Below, piece after piece: positions 30,201 to 33,700 of a stretch of DNA of 33,700 nucleotides. The notes beneath the pieces were generated by a model. The model saw only the letters and a program-made list of their open reading frames with translations, was not told the DNA's origin and made no database searches. Position 1 is the stretch's first letter; each line of letters starts with the position of its first letter. Both the position numbers and the translations under genes were made by a program. The stretch is from Amoebophrya sp. AT5.2 (taxonomy: Eukaryota > Sar > Dinophyceae > Syndiniales > Amoebophryaceae), in contig RXOD01003976.1 in the NCBI GenBank assembly GCA_005223375.1, forward strand, positions 1 to 33,700. The letters run 5' to 3'.

Positions 30201-32817
30201 CTCAGAGAAAGATACGCCCAGTAGAGCACAGAAGCAACGTCTGCGGCGATGGAAGCAGCAACGCGAGCGTGACGCGGCTGAGCAGTGTCTGCGCGACGGC
30301 GAACCGACCGAGGACGATCGGAGCCAGACCAATGCGGCACGGCCGGAAGTTGAGATGTCGACCGAGGAATTTCTACAGGGGAAGACGCTGTTTGACATTG
30401 CAGTGTACATCATGCTGCTGATCTGCGGGGTACTTGCCGATGTGTACTTCGCCGCACACCACGCTGAGGGACACCCCATCCCGACGCTTATCAGCGGGCT
30501 GCTCGGGCTCGAGATTTTCGACCTCACCAAGGCACCGACCGCGCATCAGAAACTGCTTCCCCTACGGGGGTTACATCTACGACGAGTATTACTGCTACTG
30601 CGGCGTGAGGTCGCCACCGGGCTGATGGAAATTCTCAACACGGCAGAACGACAGTCGACGACCATCCGGTTCGCGTGCAACGTGTTTCGCGCGATAAGAA
30701 AGGACACGTCCATCGGCCGATTGGTGATTGATCTGCGTCCGATCAACTTGATGTGCCGGCTGATTGCCTTGCCGCCAGTAGCGGCTTACGTTGCGTTCCA
30801 GTGTCTCTACGATCAACACTTCTACGTCGAAATGGACGTCGCGAAGGCGTTTAACTGCTTGCGGTACAGCGTGTTAGTACAAGCGTACATGGGGATTCAG
30901 TGCCTCATCCTCATCTTGATTGCTGTCCGGGGACAACTGGGACTCAAGACGATGCCGGCTTTGTGGGGCCAACGGACGGGGCCTAAGTTCATGATGGCCG
31001 TCATCGCCGCAGTGATGGAGGAATGGTTCCACGGCGAACTGCGCACGGCAGTCTGGAAGGCTATCGCGAGTCGGTATCCGAGCCGAATTGGGGAGGACGA
31101 CCAGCGAAAGTATCGGCAACGGATGCTGCTATGGGTAGCTGACAACCATCCGTCCTGGTTGGCACCGCACGAGATCAAAGAGGCTGACCAACTCCGCAGC
31201 GAGGGACAGGTAGTCGTCGATCCGCCAGAACCGATTGCGCCGAAGCGGCTACAAACCACCCACGACGGGAAGTGCACCACGACCGAGACACAACGTGATC
31301 GTGATGCGGCTGCGATTGACCCTGTAGCTGCCACGGACGACTACCTGCACGGCGGGGATGACGACGAGGGAGGTCACTTCTTCGACGACCCCGATGACGA
31401 CTACGTACAGAGCAGCCCCGAAAAGGATACGCCTGACGCCAAGGCCCAGATACAGGAACAGCAGACGGTCGACGACACGGCGGACCTGCTGCCATACACC
31501 TACCAAGAGACGCCGCTACACGTACTTTTCGTCAATGCCACCGCCTCTAGTATGGCGCGGAAGTTTCCTGAAGCTGTAGGCAGCGCACGACAGATTACGC
31601 AAGCGCAGACCGACGATTTGGCCTTCGGAGCGACGAAGTGGTTCTCGATCGTGCTGCAATTCGTCATCATCATGAGCATGTTTCTGGTGCTGGGGATCAA
31701 GTCGTCAGCGAGGAAGTTGAAGTTCGGTGCGATCGCCTGCGTGTCGCTAGGCTACAAGTTCGTACGAGGTGTTCGCGTAGCTGATGACTCCAAGATCTGC
31801 AATGTGCTGGCCTGGGACCTGACCGGGCTGAAGTCGCCCTCCGAGCTGGCAAGTGTGCTCGGACTGATGAATTACATTTCGACGGCTTGGGGCGTCCACT
31901 ACCACCGGATCGTCGCTACGCTCACACCCTGGCTGCGCGTCCCGAGCGACGAGTTTAAGAAGAAGTTCTATCGCGACGCAGCCGTCATCAACGCACTGCG
32001 GGACATTCACTTGTACATGAGCAACGTCGCCACCGCTGCGATTCCTTACGACGACATTCGAGCGGGCCGCAGAGTGCTGCTGGTGTTCGTCGACAGCAAC
32101 CCACTGGGGACGGCCTTCGTCGTTGTTTCGATCGCAGTGGAACGGTTGCGCGAACTGACGCCAGCCAACGTGTTCGCGAACGCGCAGCACTTCGCAGTAC
32201 ACATGATCGACAGCTCCGTCTTTCCATCCGCGCTGAGGTGGTTGTGCGCACTTGAAGTGGAAACGTATGGGTTGAAGCGCTACAAGACCCGCATCGACCC
32301 GCTGCTGCGGGGACTGCCGCGTACCATAGTTGTGGACAATAAGGGACTGCTCAACACTTACCGCACGATCCACGCATCGTCGTCGGCCGCACTGATTCGG
32401 TGGGCCATCGAAATCCTGCTGTGGATGCGCGAACCCGGCTCGACCATGCTATACGGAGGGGCTGGAGGTCAACTGGCCGACATGCCGGGACGACTGCTGA
32501 AGAGCATCCGGGTGGCTCAAACGGAATACGAACGCGCGTTGGCTGGCGATGTCAACATGTTGTTGCGCAAGATCTTCCCCACAGTCAAAGAGATCGAAGT
32601 TACTCGTGATCCGACACCGAAAGTATCCATGCGCGAACTCGCCCTTGCGCAGCTTAAGGAAGCTGCAGCAGTCAGTGGCAGCTGCTCCAACGGCGGGCAA
32701 CATGAGATCAAGGTCCGAGACATGATCCGCGAAGCAGTCGAGCACGATCGGAAAAATTACCCAATGCATCACACGCCGGACTCCGACGCGGGCCCGGAGG
32801 TTGATCACGAACATTAA
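15247..32817 (+). CDS. pol: giant pol polyprotein: helicase, DUF4326, integrase, reverse transcriptase, RNase H
   Basis: One unbroken frame of 5856 codons begins at a GTG (15247); it is actually open from 14875, and its first ATG is codon 130. Residue map: acidic N-terminus; UPF1-like SF1 helicase (445-890); unrecognised region (900-1600); Pro/Thr/Ala linker (1619-1758); unrecognised globular region; possible degenerate EEP fold (2095-2365); DUF4326 (2548-2619); integrase (3165-3504); low-complexity and unrecognised regions (3550-4900); two hydrophobic segments (4928-4953, 5049-5071); reverse transcriptase (5100-5565) and RNase H (5608-5750). Integrase before RT is the Ty1/copia order, while the RT thumb and RNase H look Ty3-like. 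No protease is recognised, yet such a chain would need cleavage; FNLM occurs at 2004, 3050 and 4365 between modules. Most RT, RNase H and integrase catalytic acids are present, so the element may be functional. Translation is probably as a -1 frameshift fusion with gag. Confidence 0.9.
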   Translation: MGPAQKSTADSTGKVKAVDQDLLAVIVEENEEIEIDDTEHPSEEQLRHIISLRDASEQTSVGGPVGGAANLTKIPAGGGGTVTGAAEILPPPAGGLTTPADPYRNGPNDITPPSTVRLARQCNEDLAQGMPCGTTAPQPEVLAEVGEVGTLAQRRIAQQELANLKLRIPELLLLDLTRGSAEDEVIAEMLDDNSLSRSELGRCGYHVESPDDLRPVAEQVQHELLQQQSLVQIAAVNNDNGRAPADGDDDFYTPKQWTEDSVADGGNFLYMASQCPTVSPDSFGEYSQRMGNIIEAEREAERQVQVQDNTKEFEVKAQQEINDLGDFTRVWVSVKRGPDLFVPKGAALFLIVGDAPSQEDDNKRGRRRKYDAIYSDGEEVKGGFYVDKRDWERLCGQYGQLIRVNGGFLPAEVTFRRQLEALLRLRFHPGRDLLLNVSVAKAELIAPDIDEFRGLDEMQKQAAACVAAEVDGHRYFTAQGPPGAGKTHTVNAGLKGQVQLARRGERRSARHLLVSTNNAASQAYVALVNKSGDAAVIAVLHLTADAARIKAQKLSACDSMRYLDTLAKDNNGTGLQWALAAKWRAADGRFFRARSKHAKTPNRDNEQAMRDAAKEEGKLKSKAELVLQTLSDALTCTCSTSSRIQAEIDGTIVIDEREQAPEAETNIPASISSEEGVNIVAVGDTEQLKVYGKVADYAVSYAQRYRAMVSDAGEHVRLTRVRRSDDAIVKLFQFKYPGLVSGGPAADAPLFEHPVVFIDCPRAEKESKYQSAVELEGVMDLLKRQFKPGNGDTAALSVAVITPYSIQRGAIKAAVTEAQTQKEVREGVEVQTVDAAQGKEFDVIVASFANHAVTDHLVDRRVLTLLSRARLQVFVFADRAQFGTGKTTSPAAESGDQFEIVKQLSERSDWIKPADFKAQLDSYGKLKRPAAEGFRESQECIAIQEHLLVKRLRVCETGKLSGKDDPKLIFRPNAFGTERALMLDNGAGDVPDVPGVLGRAVIKVGAGTGDRVVVGQAANNVKAALAAYDGAACYIRIGPQDSTDTGEHNTMYVPLKPADDGATMQPQTVSDLMERVWKRVYRRGADDVPLRVIIVDSGKSLEPWQPVILRTLLAVLTGTCPIFLRTQLSQHFFSRGNNRRTDDFWDDLVAADKFRTQRHAREVRAKHQLDAKPQPGETMYDVSLHTGAMDTFCAVGDDDKLELLEVNADNNWDEYLYRWVFTIMARLDKTPLLKSQLAGLSIRRRVKQLVDFGTMYRRLYSRGGHLLLQDPVLRKLRQIEQAVQTIVNGDLIRVYNETTFCSVRTIENRDADVDFKLTSQAGAGKVLQHLVHTEDPGNLALIALAYALRIRLGDCCSGNNVGNRVESMIGELQAYAKATEEEQFMAWANCTVRATTIKPVFADDKGVCKPGTICSSEYVGDKATDPVNVFLLSHMPARAQVYHEHSSYQYFEWTSRSGKSETTDTSDDRLIRQAYFASALGKGLAEKLIGQVGAALVAVGRASGELTQENAVVRDNAGSVASEPVPLTDTEKDYLRTVIKRGEELGGDDAPIYPDEPFKTGSDQEIFNGPSLAHEEVREAATALAERLERDETIRNHPALPGTKMLALLEPGQRVRMRNVVVPQEAEEPVPLPPRSGKEKVFTTPAKTTGTVDPTGEPAAAAGTDSEQPIGKPDAAVEPAEPPAGTTSDATTVDAKETVPATAATAHQPATPSAPLHRPNEVCAVHDATTVEATGKRGRTRAAQRAARQQRTTDSPAVRDFTPVRPFVDYDGVFAAAEEQIGAGDNEYCVALMQRIDEWIAVRQLTFLEVEEAITKHQRYLTHATLEKWQEDHPSAKVFSRTFATSSADDGQVRPWLFRLDMLPVGPIAIMQHAKRGHCYGPVRVIGVDIPVMATAEEDALHSLLSLAVRGGEDRALALYPKSGNDRERDRAFWPHTGRSQKLFPTALGITAREFFPDDDRECPLHWALDLVGYRMVIVAVEPRDGRTAPRCKVRVSGCAVQGFNLMDTTICRGVRLARMQCGKVSNAATLEKIAQTVAVHNQRTERNLWPRIADCDVSDEARDADQHFNHLQWRPAEWTIVGEDSNPEHQAAMSAMEIGGADVCVIGLAGLECALHDDRKLPREQKPLQHMFLGSELRLFGNLQVKPNRADDVTARIKYAAEEGAPLQNTHTSCIFGDTDEAVGGVAINVDLADAETTKNFSLNRPRGIAQVVLTDMALFPIFHIHCAPLNIQNENDWHVDVAVAMGLFTDQLQFVEDYIVVGHVPVGSRQDISDECPQTELARHRYDILLSKGQLVDVYRELHGAERTLASRSSECWGNCRADHVWATRKAALSIRAITYEELIPSSATDGPNVVEHHRPHVPPATWSFPMKIWFDLATYEAAVTTFPQRLADFEKHFSGQLHEAPHNAYLSRTIFRRTPASGDPLPAERSGERAKHAWANSTPDCPESARQLTQTETDPVFTQTHKKSGSTVATVSQDTSEDWVATFKAGVSDIDWQARVSKEEYVQQVQQQARGDHGGEVICIPAGAARGSDQCVKWAAEQPKHVYIGRGTLWGNRHRINEKFGRTRTQVVVEYIRELLEDDQRTQKLGDLRGHVLACHCMPKICHGHVLLDLVQQARLAKERQTALTGDGGQGGTMNCLNNDARTREIDSPIWTPEKETVNNKPSEGTTSTSPAVKPKSPAEKQPGSPPSVRGDILKPEEPEPGDAGAAGGTSTSRKIEAGGGVEMGASADGGDGLMASVTDDDDRERQLAEKVLRDDKHANDHPSAILSCGHVKVEYIVGEVDDQRHVEVGPDERQPVMVLRFGRAGQQPQVKATASTGVADAPSEDRDLARFRGERNAGRDGRMGNEFWIRFAQEAPASLDLRIDYTQSLDAARDHTQLLKEIQQLVTAARDGKPTQKTQAQSLIGKIRVLYIHAGDEDTRTSLQAEFGDEYHLADDDCLADMRRVKRELEKRHDLSPDEQYTINVLTSADTEPTAEAETEAAASHLINRIKVNERDHDQLRDTLSFLANNQTPGIPTGEEALGDDFVARAHAKSSDSGSGGFNLMCGDCEVLTQRSAAGTKGVMAARPIPGLSRLVEEGSLMCDSYYDLLTRDVLEATVREGEGLLNTELADDDINICNMMEARPNYIPGADHEALERMADEDQEVDDLRNQDPKAVARLVLNVHRRLRCGHWWWVWRKMRRRRRDRNGMALSKRYIRRTVGLCPHCPGTEGSRKLPRNEDPHEPLDQNRPSYEVSIDGFTYDFSQATATMQVVTKDTPPKTRLRIVAATQGKPEIQFADDIGLREGVQKVIKNADEGLHTRLKISDTEGVNALPELEGLKCARTGQPHEQNALPRGKPETLGEANTLIRFARYMLDLTCDTCTGRRLTPQQRVMIANEQLQMLWKYGVDVRDCGPEAVDGFELLRPDNQVGLQCSRLLRSRRVGTLLRKKSFMRGSFLLRLDKHVTKRVIWNDVLHKNRTRHGRLVGTLGQVAFVHSAGCTFNVAVTDISLRKLVPRRPAALDLYENAMQPLIADVVGTWKCTLLEFPIGGDGEVRLPAGFTMDPHLSAPTKKQVDHFLQHARMVKAQTQAWVDFFTKRMVRYTRERRPDVIVQRREIGGVNPERFSAWAAISTHRQLHIYTLVDDQQNPAGGKSFDGSDGKMLFWTRLSPKTGVLEVELWYQHKAPHEDLNVPQQHIDPDSQFQGEDMAEPEDGDVEKIERESAKPRPITHSPANEHAAVAMMTDQPSSSAHATALAADRRRLTRDARPVDIGIQQELIDFSQRFLAHERKSEEGGEQLPVHGEFCALPGEEQQVGEGEGELSPHSREVERDMLEHQRDAQGLEMQKTSSPGRLISGGGRAIAEVLARAISAFTSYACYHTATHRTHSLLTCPLHHRVVLVNNDHGEVVLTRDAVMAAVAGPDDEDRVRQTQQLFTFKPRRYSVGEDNEWLIAGATADVMYAYLGITQQATNHGAEMMRCSFQGKAAEFRDRVRDVNACATARPAKLETVQPQIPEPDNLSEQTQGARTAAEQLLRRSVADRKEVGADVDWSAVAALCRYDDEAGVRAAADAIVTCSDKLAEAQVTHKAVVNALFNRLPEQADFATARNDDGLCGEIERHRLPSEDGRDESAFTAPKDDPDRIRNCDEIEDSASYRLLHLKHDRFYVKPLGPDETPQTFKPAGRKRRQSMGDTGNTMTVQTTRSRRKAYLHRGTVYINDLTSRHMCCVSDYGAAVLLALRHKARHPDVSGRVFPQVNGSATQNGIRDEAPIVFIVQFATEDLFTHECGFTEPLMVYWFRAWKSSTPFCFGCASMMQYRMRRPDPFDPFLTFTLYDENGMEKVVRTSSAIEQGRFSGRCIKAHLQALRVDGNSGCFNLMVDANEVSHEGADAEQSITATPTKVAQLPSDAPLRRVIAEERSARKHEKTLDREPHVADPELDSPRSLEDSIVVTSTESHAVWSQAGVRQLQTGEGVELVVNVTAPPGATVSLQFSKNKDNDFWRLQTASSQLPLAVVPVSQQIRFHLICYAARPRELCLPLIDVWLVNDEAAERQVAAQTTLAEVAEFLPECHRPEETKEEFKARLANEEAEIAEAARRFAQEGIGALAPAAKVTAKAKPKARTKKADVATDAGSETTGTTAVPGDGNFCKIEAQGGNLEPDDGRAAGLLRGFERWGHAASAAPDRNCENGPSAGTGRWSVRGIGKRYVGVVEQLRRTFGFVSQRAAAGASTSGCEPMLHMNDDTTETVSSTEKLLDASQSLAAAQELFVALDDDPATEQAQGSDEQWELREVDDDGGFQDALEGTVEDDEFRQAVEKAELREDIKEVAANKRILRESRIGGGTGLTLGMCSTDQLQETTVWTRRGLLCDPGDSIHALARYKRVNSQEIEENEGCVAEEKNKDDVENAKWKAARTVAPPESKKWRDTVAGYLLAHQHGEFFFAFLMSVAVWVTAVGPTLVGWGYCDSGEEVSTPKRSGGPVPLLDPKLPEPAKPPDSSEKDTPSRAQKQRLRRWKQQRERDAAEQCLRDGEPTEDDRSQTNAARPEVEMSTEEFLQGKTLFDIAVYIMLLICGVLADVYFAAHHAEGHPIPTLISGLLGLEIFDLTKAPTAHQKLLPLRGLHLRRVLLLLRREVATGLMEILNTAERQSTTIRFACNVFRAIRKDTSIGRLVIDLRPINLMCRLIALPPVAAYVAFQCLYDQHFYVEMDVAKAFNCLRYSVLVQAYMGIQCLILILIAVRGQLGLKTMPALWGQRTGPKFMMAVIAAVMEEWFHGELRTAVWKAIASRYPSRIGEDDQRKYRQRMLLWVADNHPSWLAPHEIKEADQLRSEGQVVVDPPEPIAPKRLQTTHDGKCTTTETQRDRDAAAIDPVAATDDYLHGGDDDEGGHFFDDPDDDYVQSSPEKDTPDAKAQIQEQQTVDDTADLLPYTYQETPLHVLFVNATASSMARKFPEAVGSARQITQAQTDDLAFGATKWFSIVLQFVIIMSMFLVLGIKSSARKLKFGAIACVSLGYKFVRGVRVADDSKICNVLAWDLTGLKSPSELASVLGLMNYISTAWGVHYHRIVATLTPWLRVPSDEFKKKFYRDAAVINALRDIHLYMSNVATAAIPYDDIRAGRRVLLVFVDSNPLGTAFVVVSIAVERLRELTPANVFANAQHFAVHMIDSSVFPSALRWLCALEVETYGLKRYKTRIDPLLRGLPRTIVVDNKGLLNTYRTIHASSSAALIRWAIEILLWMREPGSTMLYGGAGGQLADMPGRLLKSIRVAQTEYERALAGDVNMLLRKIFPTVKEIEVTRDPTPKVSMRELALAQLKEAAAVSGSCSNGGQHEIKVRDMIREAVEHDRKNYPMHHTPDSDAGPEVDHEH
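16579..17916 (+). other. UPF1-like superfamily 1 helicase domain of pol
   Basis: All main SF1 motifs are visible (pol residues): Walker A QGPPGAGKTHT (479-489); motif II VIDEREQAPEAE (DE at 655-656), which aligns with DExTQATEPE of UPF1; motif III IVAVGDTEQL (679-688); LTRVRRS around 717-723; AVITPYSIQ (799-807); TVDAAQGKEFDVIVAS (832-847) and LLSRARLQVFVFAD (865-878) as motifs V and VI. This places it in the UPF1/DNA2-type SF1B group, 5'-3' RNA/DNA helicases. The zinc-binding CH domain of UPF1 itself is not seen upstream. Role in the element is inferred: unwinding during reverse transcription or interference with RNA surveillance. Confidence 0.88.
21253..21267 (+). repeat. FNLM-encoding repeat, copy 1
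   Basis: GGTTTCAACCTGATG encodes G-FNLM at pol residues 2004-2007, in a VQGFNLMDTT context, about 90 residues before the EEP-like region. The same 15 bases recur at 24391 and 14 of them at 28337, always in frame. Confidence 0.6.
21529..22341 (+). other. possible degenerate endonuclease/exonuclease/phosphatase (EEP) fold
   Basis: The order of blocks resembles an APE/EEP nuclease (pol residues). GADVCVIGLAGLE (2102-2114) sits where DxVxLQE is expected, GGVAINVDL (2185-2193) where GVAIL is expected, FPIFHIHCAPLN (2221-2232) where the VxxTHL strand is expected, VVGHVPVGSRQD (2262-2273) at the GDFN position, RADHVWATRKA (2323-2333) at the RIDYIW position, and EHHRPHV (2358-2364) at the SDHRPV position. 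Several catalytic residues differ, so if the fold is right it is probably inactive or diverged. APE-type nucleases are usual in non-LTR elements, not LTR ones. Recognition is by eye only. Confidence 0.33.
22888..23103 (+). other. DUF4326 domain of pol
   Basis: Pol residues 2548-2619 follow the DUF4326 pattern closely: HVYIGRGTLWGNRHRI at the start (family form VYIGRGSxWGNPF), a central helix VVVEYIRELL, then LGDLRGHVLACHCMPKICHG (family form LrGKxLgCwCxPxxCHGdvL) ending in HVLLDLV. Conserved Cys and His residues suggest metal binding. The family is common in phages, bacteria and large viruses and has no firmly known activity. It sits between the EEP-like region and the integrase, and it may be an acquired nucleotide- or DNA-processing module. 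Confidence 0.85.
24391..24405 (+). repeat. FNLM-encoding repeat, copy 2
   Basis: GGTTTCAACCTGATG encodes G-FNLM at pol residues 3050-3053, in a SGSGGFNLMCGD context, about 120 residues before the integrase zinc finger. It is identical over 15 bases to the copy at 21253. Confidence 0.6.
24739..25758 (+). other. integrase region of pol (HHCC, DDE core, C-terminal barrel)
   Basis: Zinc finger: H3173-x6-H3180-x31-C3212-x2-C3215. Catalytic core: D3246 in SIDGF, D3315 in LKISDTEG, and E3352 in TLGEANTLIR, giving D-x68-D-x36-E, close to the canonical D,D-35-E. The segment NDVLHKNRTRHGRLVGTLGQ (from 3461) onward to SLRKL (3499-3503) resembles the small barrel after the core of many Ty3-like integrases. 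The zinc finger, both spacings and the order support integrase, which joins element DNA ends to the target. The core is diverged; the usual NG before the catalytic Glu reads LG. Confidence 0.68.
28337..28350 (+). repeat. FNLM-encoding repeat, copy 3
   Basis: GTTTCAACCTGATG encodes C-FNLM at pol residues 4365-4368, in a NSGCFNLMVDAN context, between the integrase and the reverse transcriptase. It shares 14 bases with the two other copies. Confidence 0.6.
30028..30459 (+). other. two hydrophobic, possibly membrane-spanning segments in pol
   Basis: Pol residues 4928-4953 (FFFAFLMSVAVWVTAVGPTL and following) and 5049-5071 (FDIAVYIMLLICGVLADVYF and following) are each long enough to span a membrane. 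They are separated by about 95 mostly charged residues rich in Pro, Arg and Lys. They lie just before the reverse transcriptase. Membrane insertion is inferred from composition only; buried helices of a globular domain are the alternative. Confidence 0.4.
30544..31941 (+). other. reverse transcriptase domain of pol, with insertion
   Basis: Pol residues 5100-5565. GRLVIDLRPIN (D5162) matches the motif before palm motif A; FYVEMDVAKAFN carries the first catalytic Asp (D5197); GQLGLKTMPALWGQRTGPKF (from 5229) sits at motif B; AQTDDLAFG carries the DD pair (D5456, D5457), with QTDD instead of YxDD. KLKFGAIACVSLGYKF and then SELASVLGLMNYI match the LGH and FLGLxNYYR blocks of Ty3-type enzymes. The gap between motifs B and C is about 205 residues, where LTR elements usually have a few tens. 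The insertion (about 5262-5430, nt 31030-31536) is charged and highly acidic (GGDDDEGGHFFDDPDDDY). Confidence 0.82.
32068..32496 (+). other. RNase H domain of pol
   Basis: Pol residues 5608-5750 directly follow the reverse transcriptase. The four expected acids are present in order: D5616 in LLVFVDSN, E5670 or E5672 in ALEVETYGLK, D5697 in TIVVDNKGLL, and D5745 in GGQLADMPGRL, the last matching the ADxLSR ending of Ty3-type RNase H. The domain removes the RNA strand of the hybrid during copying. About 110 further residues, charged and unrecognised, follow to the end of pol. Confidence 0.75.
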
Positions 32818-32955
32818 GTACACAGAAATAAAATTGTATGATGGAGGATCGGCTGCAGTCACGTCGTTGCCTTTGATTACAGGAAACTTGAAGACCGCTG
32901 GAGTGATTACAGATTAACGAGACCGCGGTAGACTTTGACAATTTGGAACGACGCA
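32818..32955 (+). other. short spacer between pol and next gene, with AATAAA
   Basis: This 138-nt spacer holds AATAAA at 32827-32832, ten bases after the pol stop, and the GGAGGATCGG motif at 32843. There is no LTR, polypurine tract or target-site signature here, although a simple LTR element would have its 3' LTR at this point. Confidence 0.55.
32843..32866 (+). repeat. GGAGGATCGG motif, copy 4
   Basis: GGAGGATCGGCTGCAGTCAC, followed by GTCGTTGCC, lies 25 nt after the pol stop. Its first 15 bases equal those of the copy at 6865. Like two other copies it follows a stop codon. Confidence 0.45.
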
Positions 32956-33700
32956 ATGGGTAAACACAGCAGTAGAAATGCCGGAAAGCGAGCAGCCGCC
33001 GAAGAGCTGGCTCGGCATGACCGAGAGCAGGCGGCACGACAAGACGCGCGTGTACAACATCATCACCAGTACTTTGGAAGCGGCGGTAGGGACTCTGCGG
33101 CCGCGCGCCAGGACTCGCAGGAGGACCATGCCGCCAAGCGTCAACGTCGACTCGACGCACTTTACACGGCACCCAACAGTCGACGCCCGCCGCAGCGCGT
33201 CGGAGACAAGCTGCTTCCCAGCGCGGAAACACTCGAACATCAGGGGCGACGGCATGACCGCATCTACGAGACCACGACCAAGAAGGGTACGCTCGTCAGT
33301 AACAGTCCGCAAGTCGCGGAGGCGCGCTTGCGGCAGGTCGTCATGGAGGAGTGGGACGAGTGGCTCACGAACTACAAGGGAAGAACGGCACGAACAACGC
33401 TCTTCAATGCGGCAACCAGTAACAGTCGACAGCTACAACGACAGTTGAGCGGAGCGGCCGACCGCTTCCGGAGGACTGCGGTCGCGGATACAGGAGCAGC
33501 GACTAGCAGCGCCGGGAGTTCCAATGATGCTGAACTACCAGAGCGACTGGTGCGGCAGCAACAAGAAGCAGACGTCGAGTTGCAGCGGCTGCGGGCCCGT
33601 ATCCACCGCGACCGACAGTCGGGTCAGGACGAGCTGTCGAGCGTACACTACAGCTGCCAAGAACTGTACGACTTGCTTATTAAAATTGATGGGCAAGCCC
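32956..33700 (+). CDS. basic coiled-coil protein, 3' partial
   Basis: An ATG at 32956 opens a frame of at least 248 codons that reaches the right edge without a stop. The first 60 residues are rich in Arg, Ala, Gln and His. Residues about 95-145 (RIYETTTKKGTLVSNSPQVA and the WDEWLTNYKGR segment) look ordered. Residues about 195-240 are a probable coiled coil (ERLVRQQQEADVELQRLRAR). No family is recognised. A rival 156-codon frame at 32978-33448 is Arg/Ser/Thr-rich and looks like its shadow. The gene follows pol by only 138 nt in the same direction, where retroviruses carry env or accessory genes, but no signal peptide or membrane segment is visible. Confidence 0.6.
   Translation, partial: MGKHSSRNAGKRAAAEELARHDREQAARQDARVQHHHQYFGSGGRDSAAARQDSQEDHAAKRQRRLDALYTAPNSRRPPQRVGDKLLPSAETLEHQGRRHDRIYETTTKKGTLVSNSPQVAEARLRQVVMEEWDEWLTNYKGRTARTTLFNAATSNSRQLQRQLSGAADRFRRTAVADTGAATSSAGSSNDAELPERLVRQQQEADVELQRLRARIHRDRQSGQDELSSVHYSCQELYDLLIKIDGQA

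Noticed and set aside
32978..33448. 156-codon ATG frame overlapping the last gene
   Set aside because: Arg/Ser/Thr-rich composition typical of a shadow frame; the 32956 frame is longer, open to the edge and has coiled-coil structure.
1..33700. Circular molecule joining the right edge to the left edge
   Set aside because: The edge genes are in different frames across the join: the last gene would stop at TGA (27-29) and the first frame would not continue it. No terminal overlap is visible, so circularity is unsupported, though not excluded.

Overview
The window reads as a stretch of a very large, intron-poor eukaryotic retroelement or retroelement-derived virus, most likely from a protist genome; the host cannot be named from the sequence. 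Signs of a eukaryotic setting are RING, J, SWIM and CCCH domains, AATAAA signals, and Ty3-type reverse transcriptase and integrase signatures. Every supportable gene is on the + strand, and coding DNA is rich in C/G at third positions.

Left part (1-6766): a compact cluster of small to medium genes. These are a J-domain protein (166-804, frame open to the left edge), a coiled-coil protein (1123-1452), a RING-H2 protein (1512-2579), a charged coiled-coil protein (2630-3061), a SWIM zinc-finger protein overlapping it by 17 nt (3045-4262), a ParB-like domain protein (5053-5619) and an unrecognised 287-residue protein (5903-6766).

Middle (6767-8500): a T-rich non-coding block. It begins near a purine tract resembling a retroviral polypurine tract and contains short direct repeats. 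It ends in six hairpin-forming units spaced 42-45 nt apart, just before the next gene. This could be an LTR plus packaging leader, but no second LTR copy lies in the window.

Right part (8501-32817): a gag-like gene (2246 aa, Gln-rich coiled coils, RGG segment, CCCH finger) followed in the -1 frame by an unbroken 5856-codon pol frame. In order, pol carries a UPF1-like SF1 helicase, a long unknown region, a possible degenerate endonuclease/exonuclease/phosphatase fold, a DUF4326 domain, an integrase (HHCC, D,D-36-E, C-terminal barrel), more unknown sequence with two hydrophobic segments, then a Ty3-like reverse transcriptase with a large insertion between motifs B and C, and RNase H. The sequence FNLM occurs three times and separates the recognisable modules. 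At the gag-pol junction TTTTTAG overlaps the gag stop, followed by a potential stem, which suggests -1 frameshifting. Only 138 nt after pol another gene starts (32956) and runs off the right edge.

Taken together, gag and pol would supply particle, copying and integration functions, with an RNA/DNA helicase built in. The flanking genes (J-domain, RING, SWIM, ParB-like) would be accessory functions. Whether the left cluster belongs to the same element, to a tandem neighbour, or to host DNA cannot be settled here.
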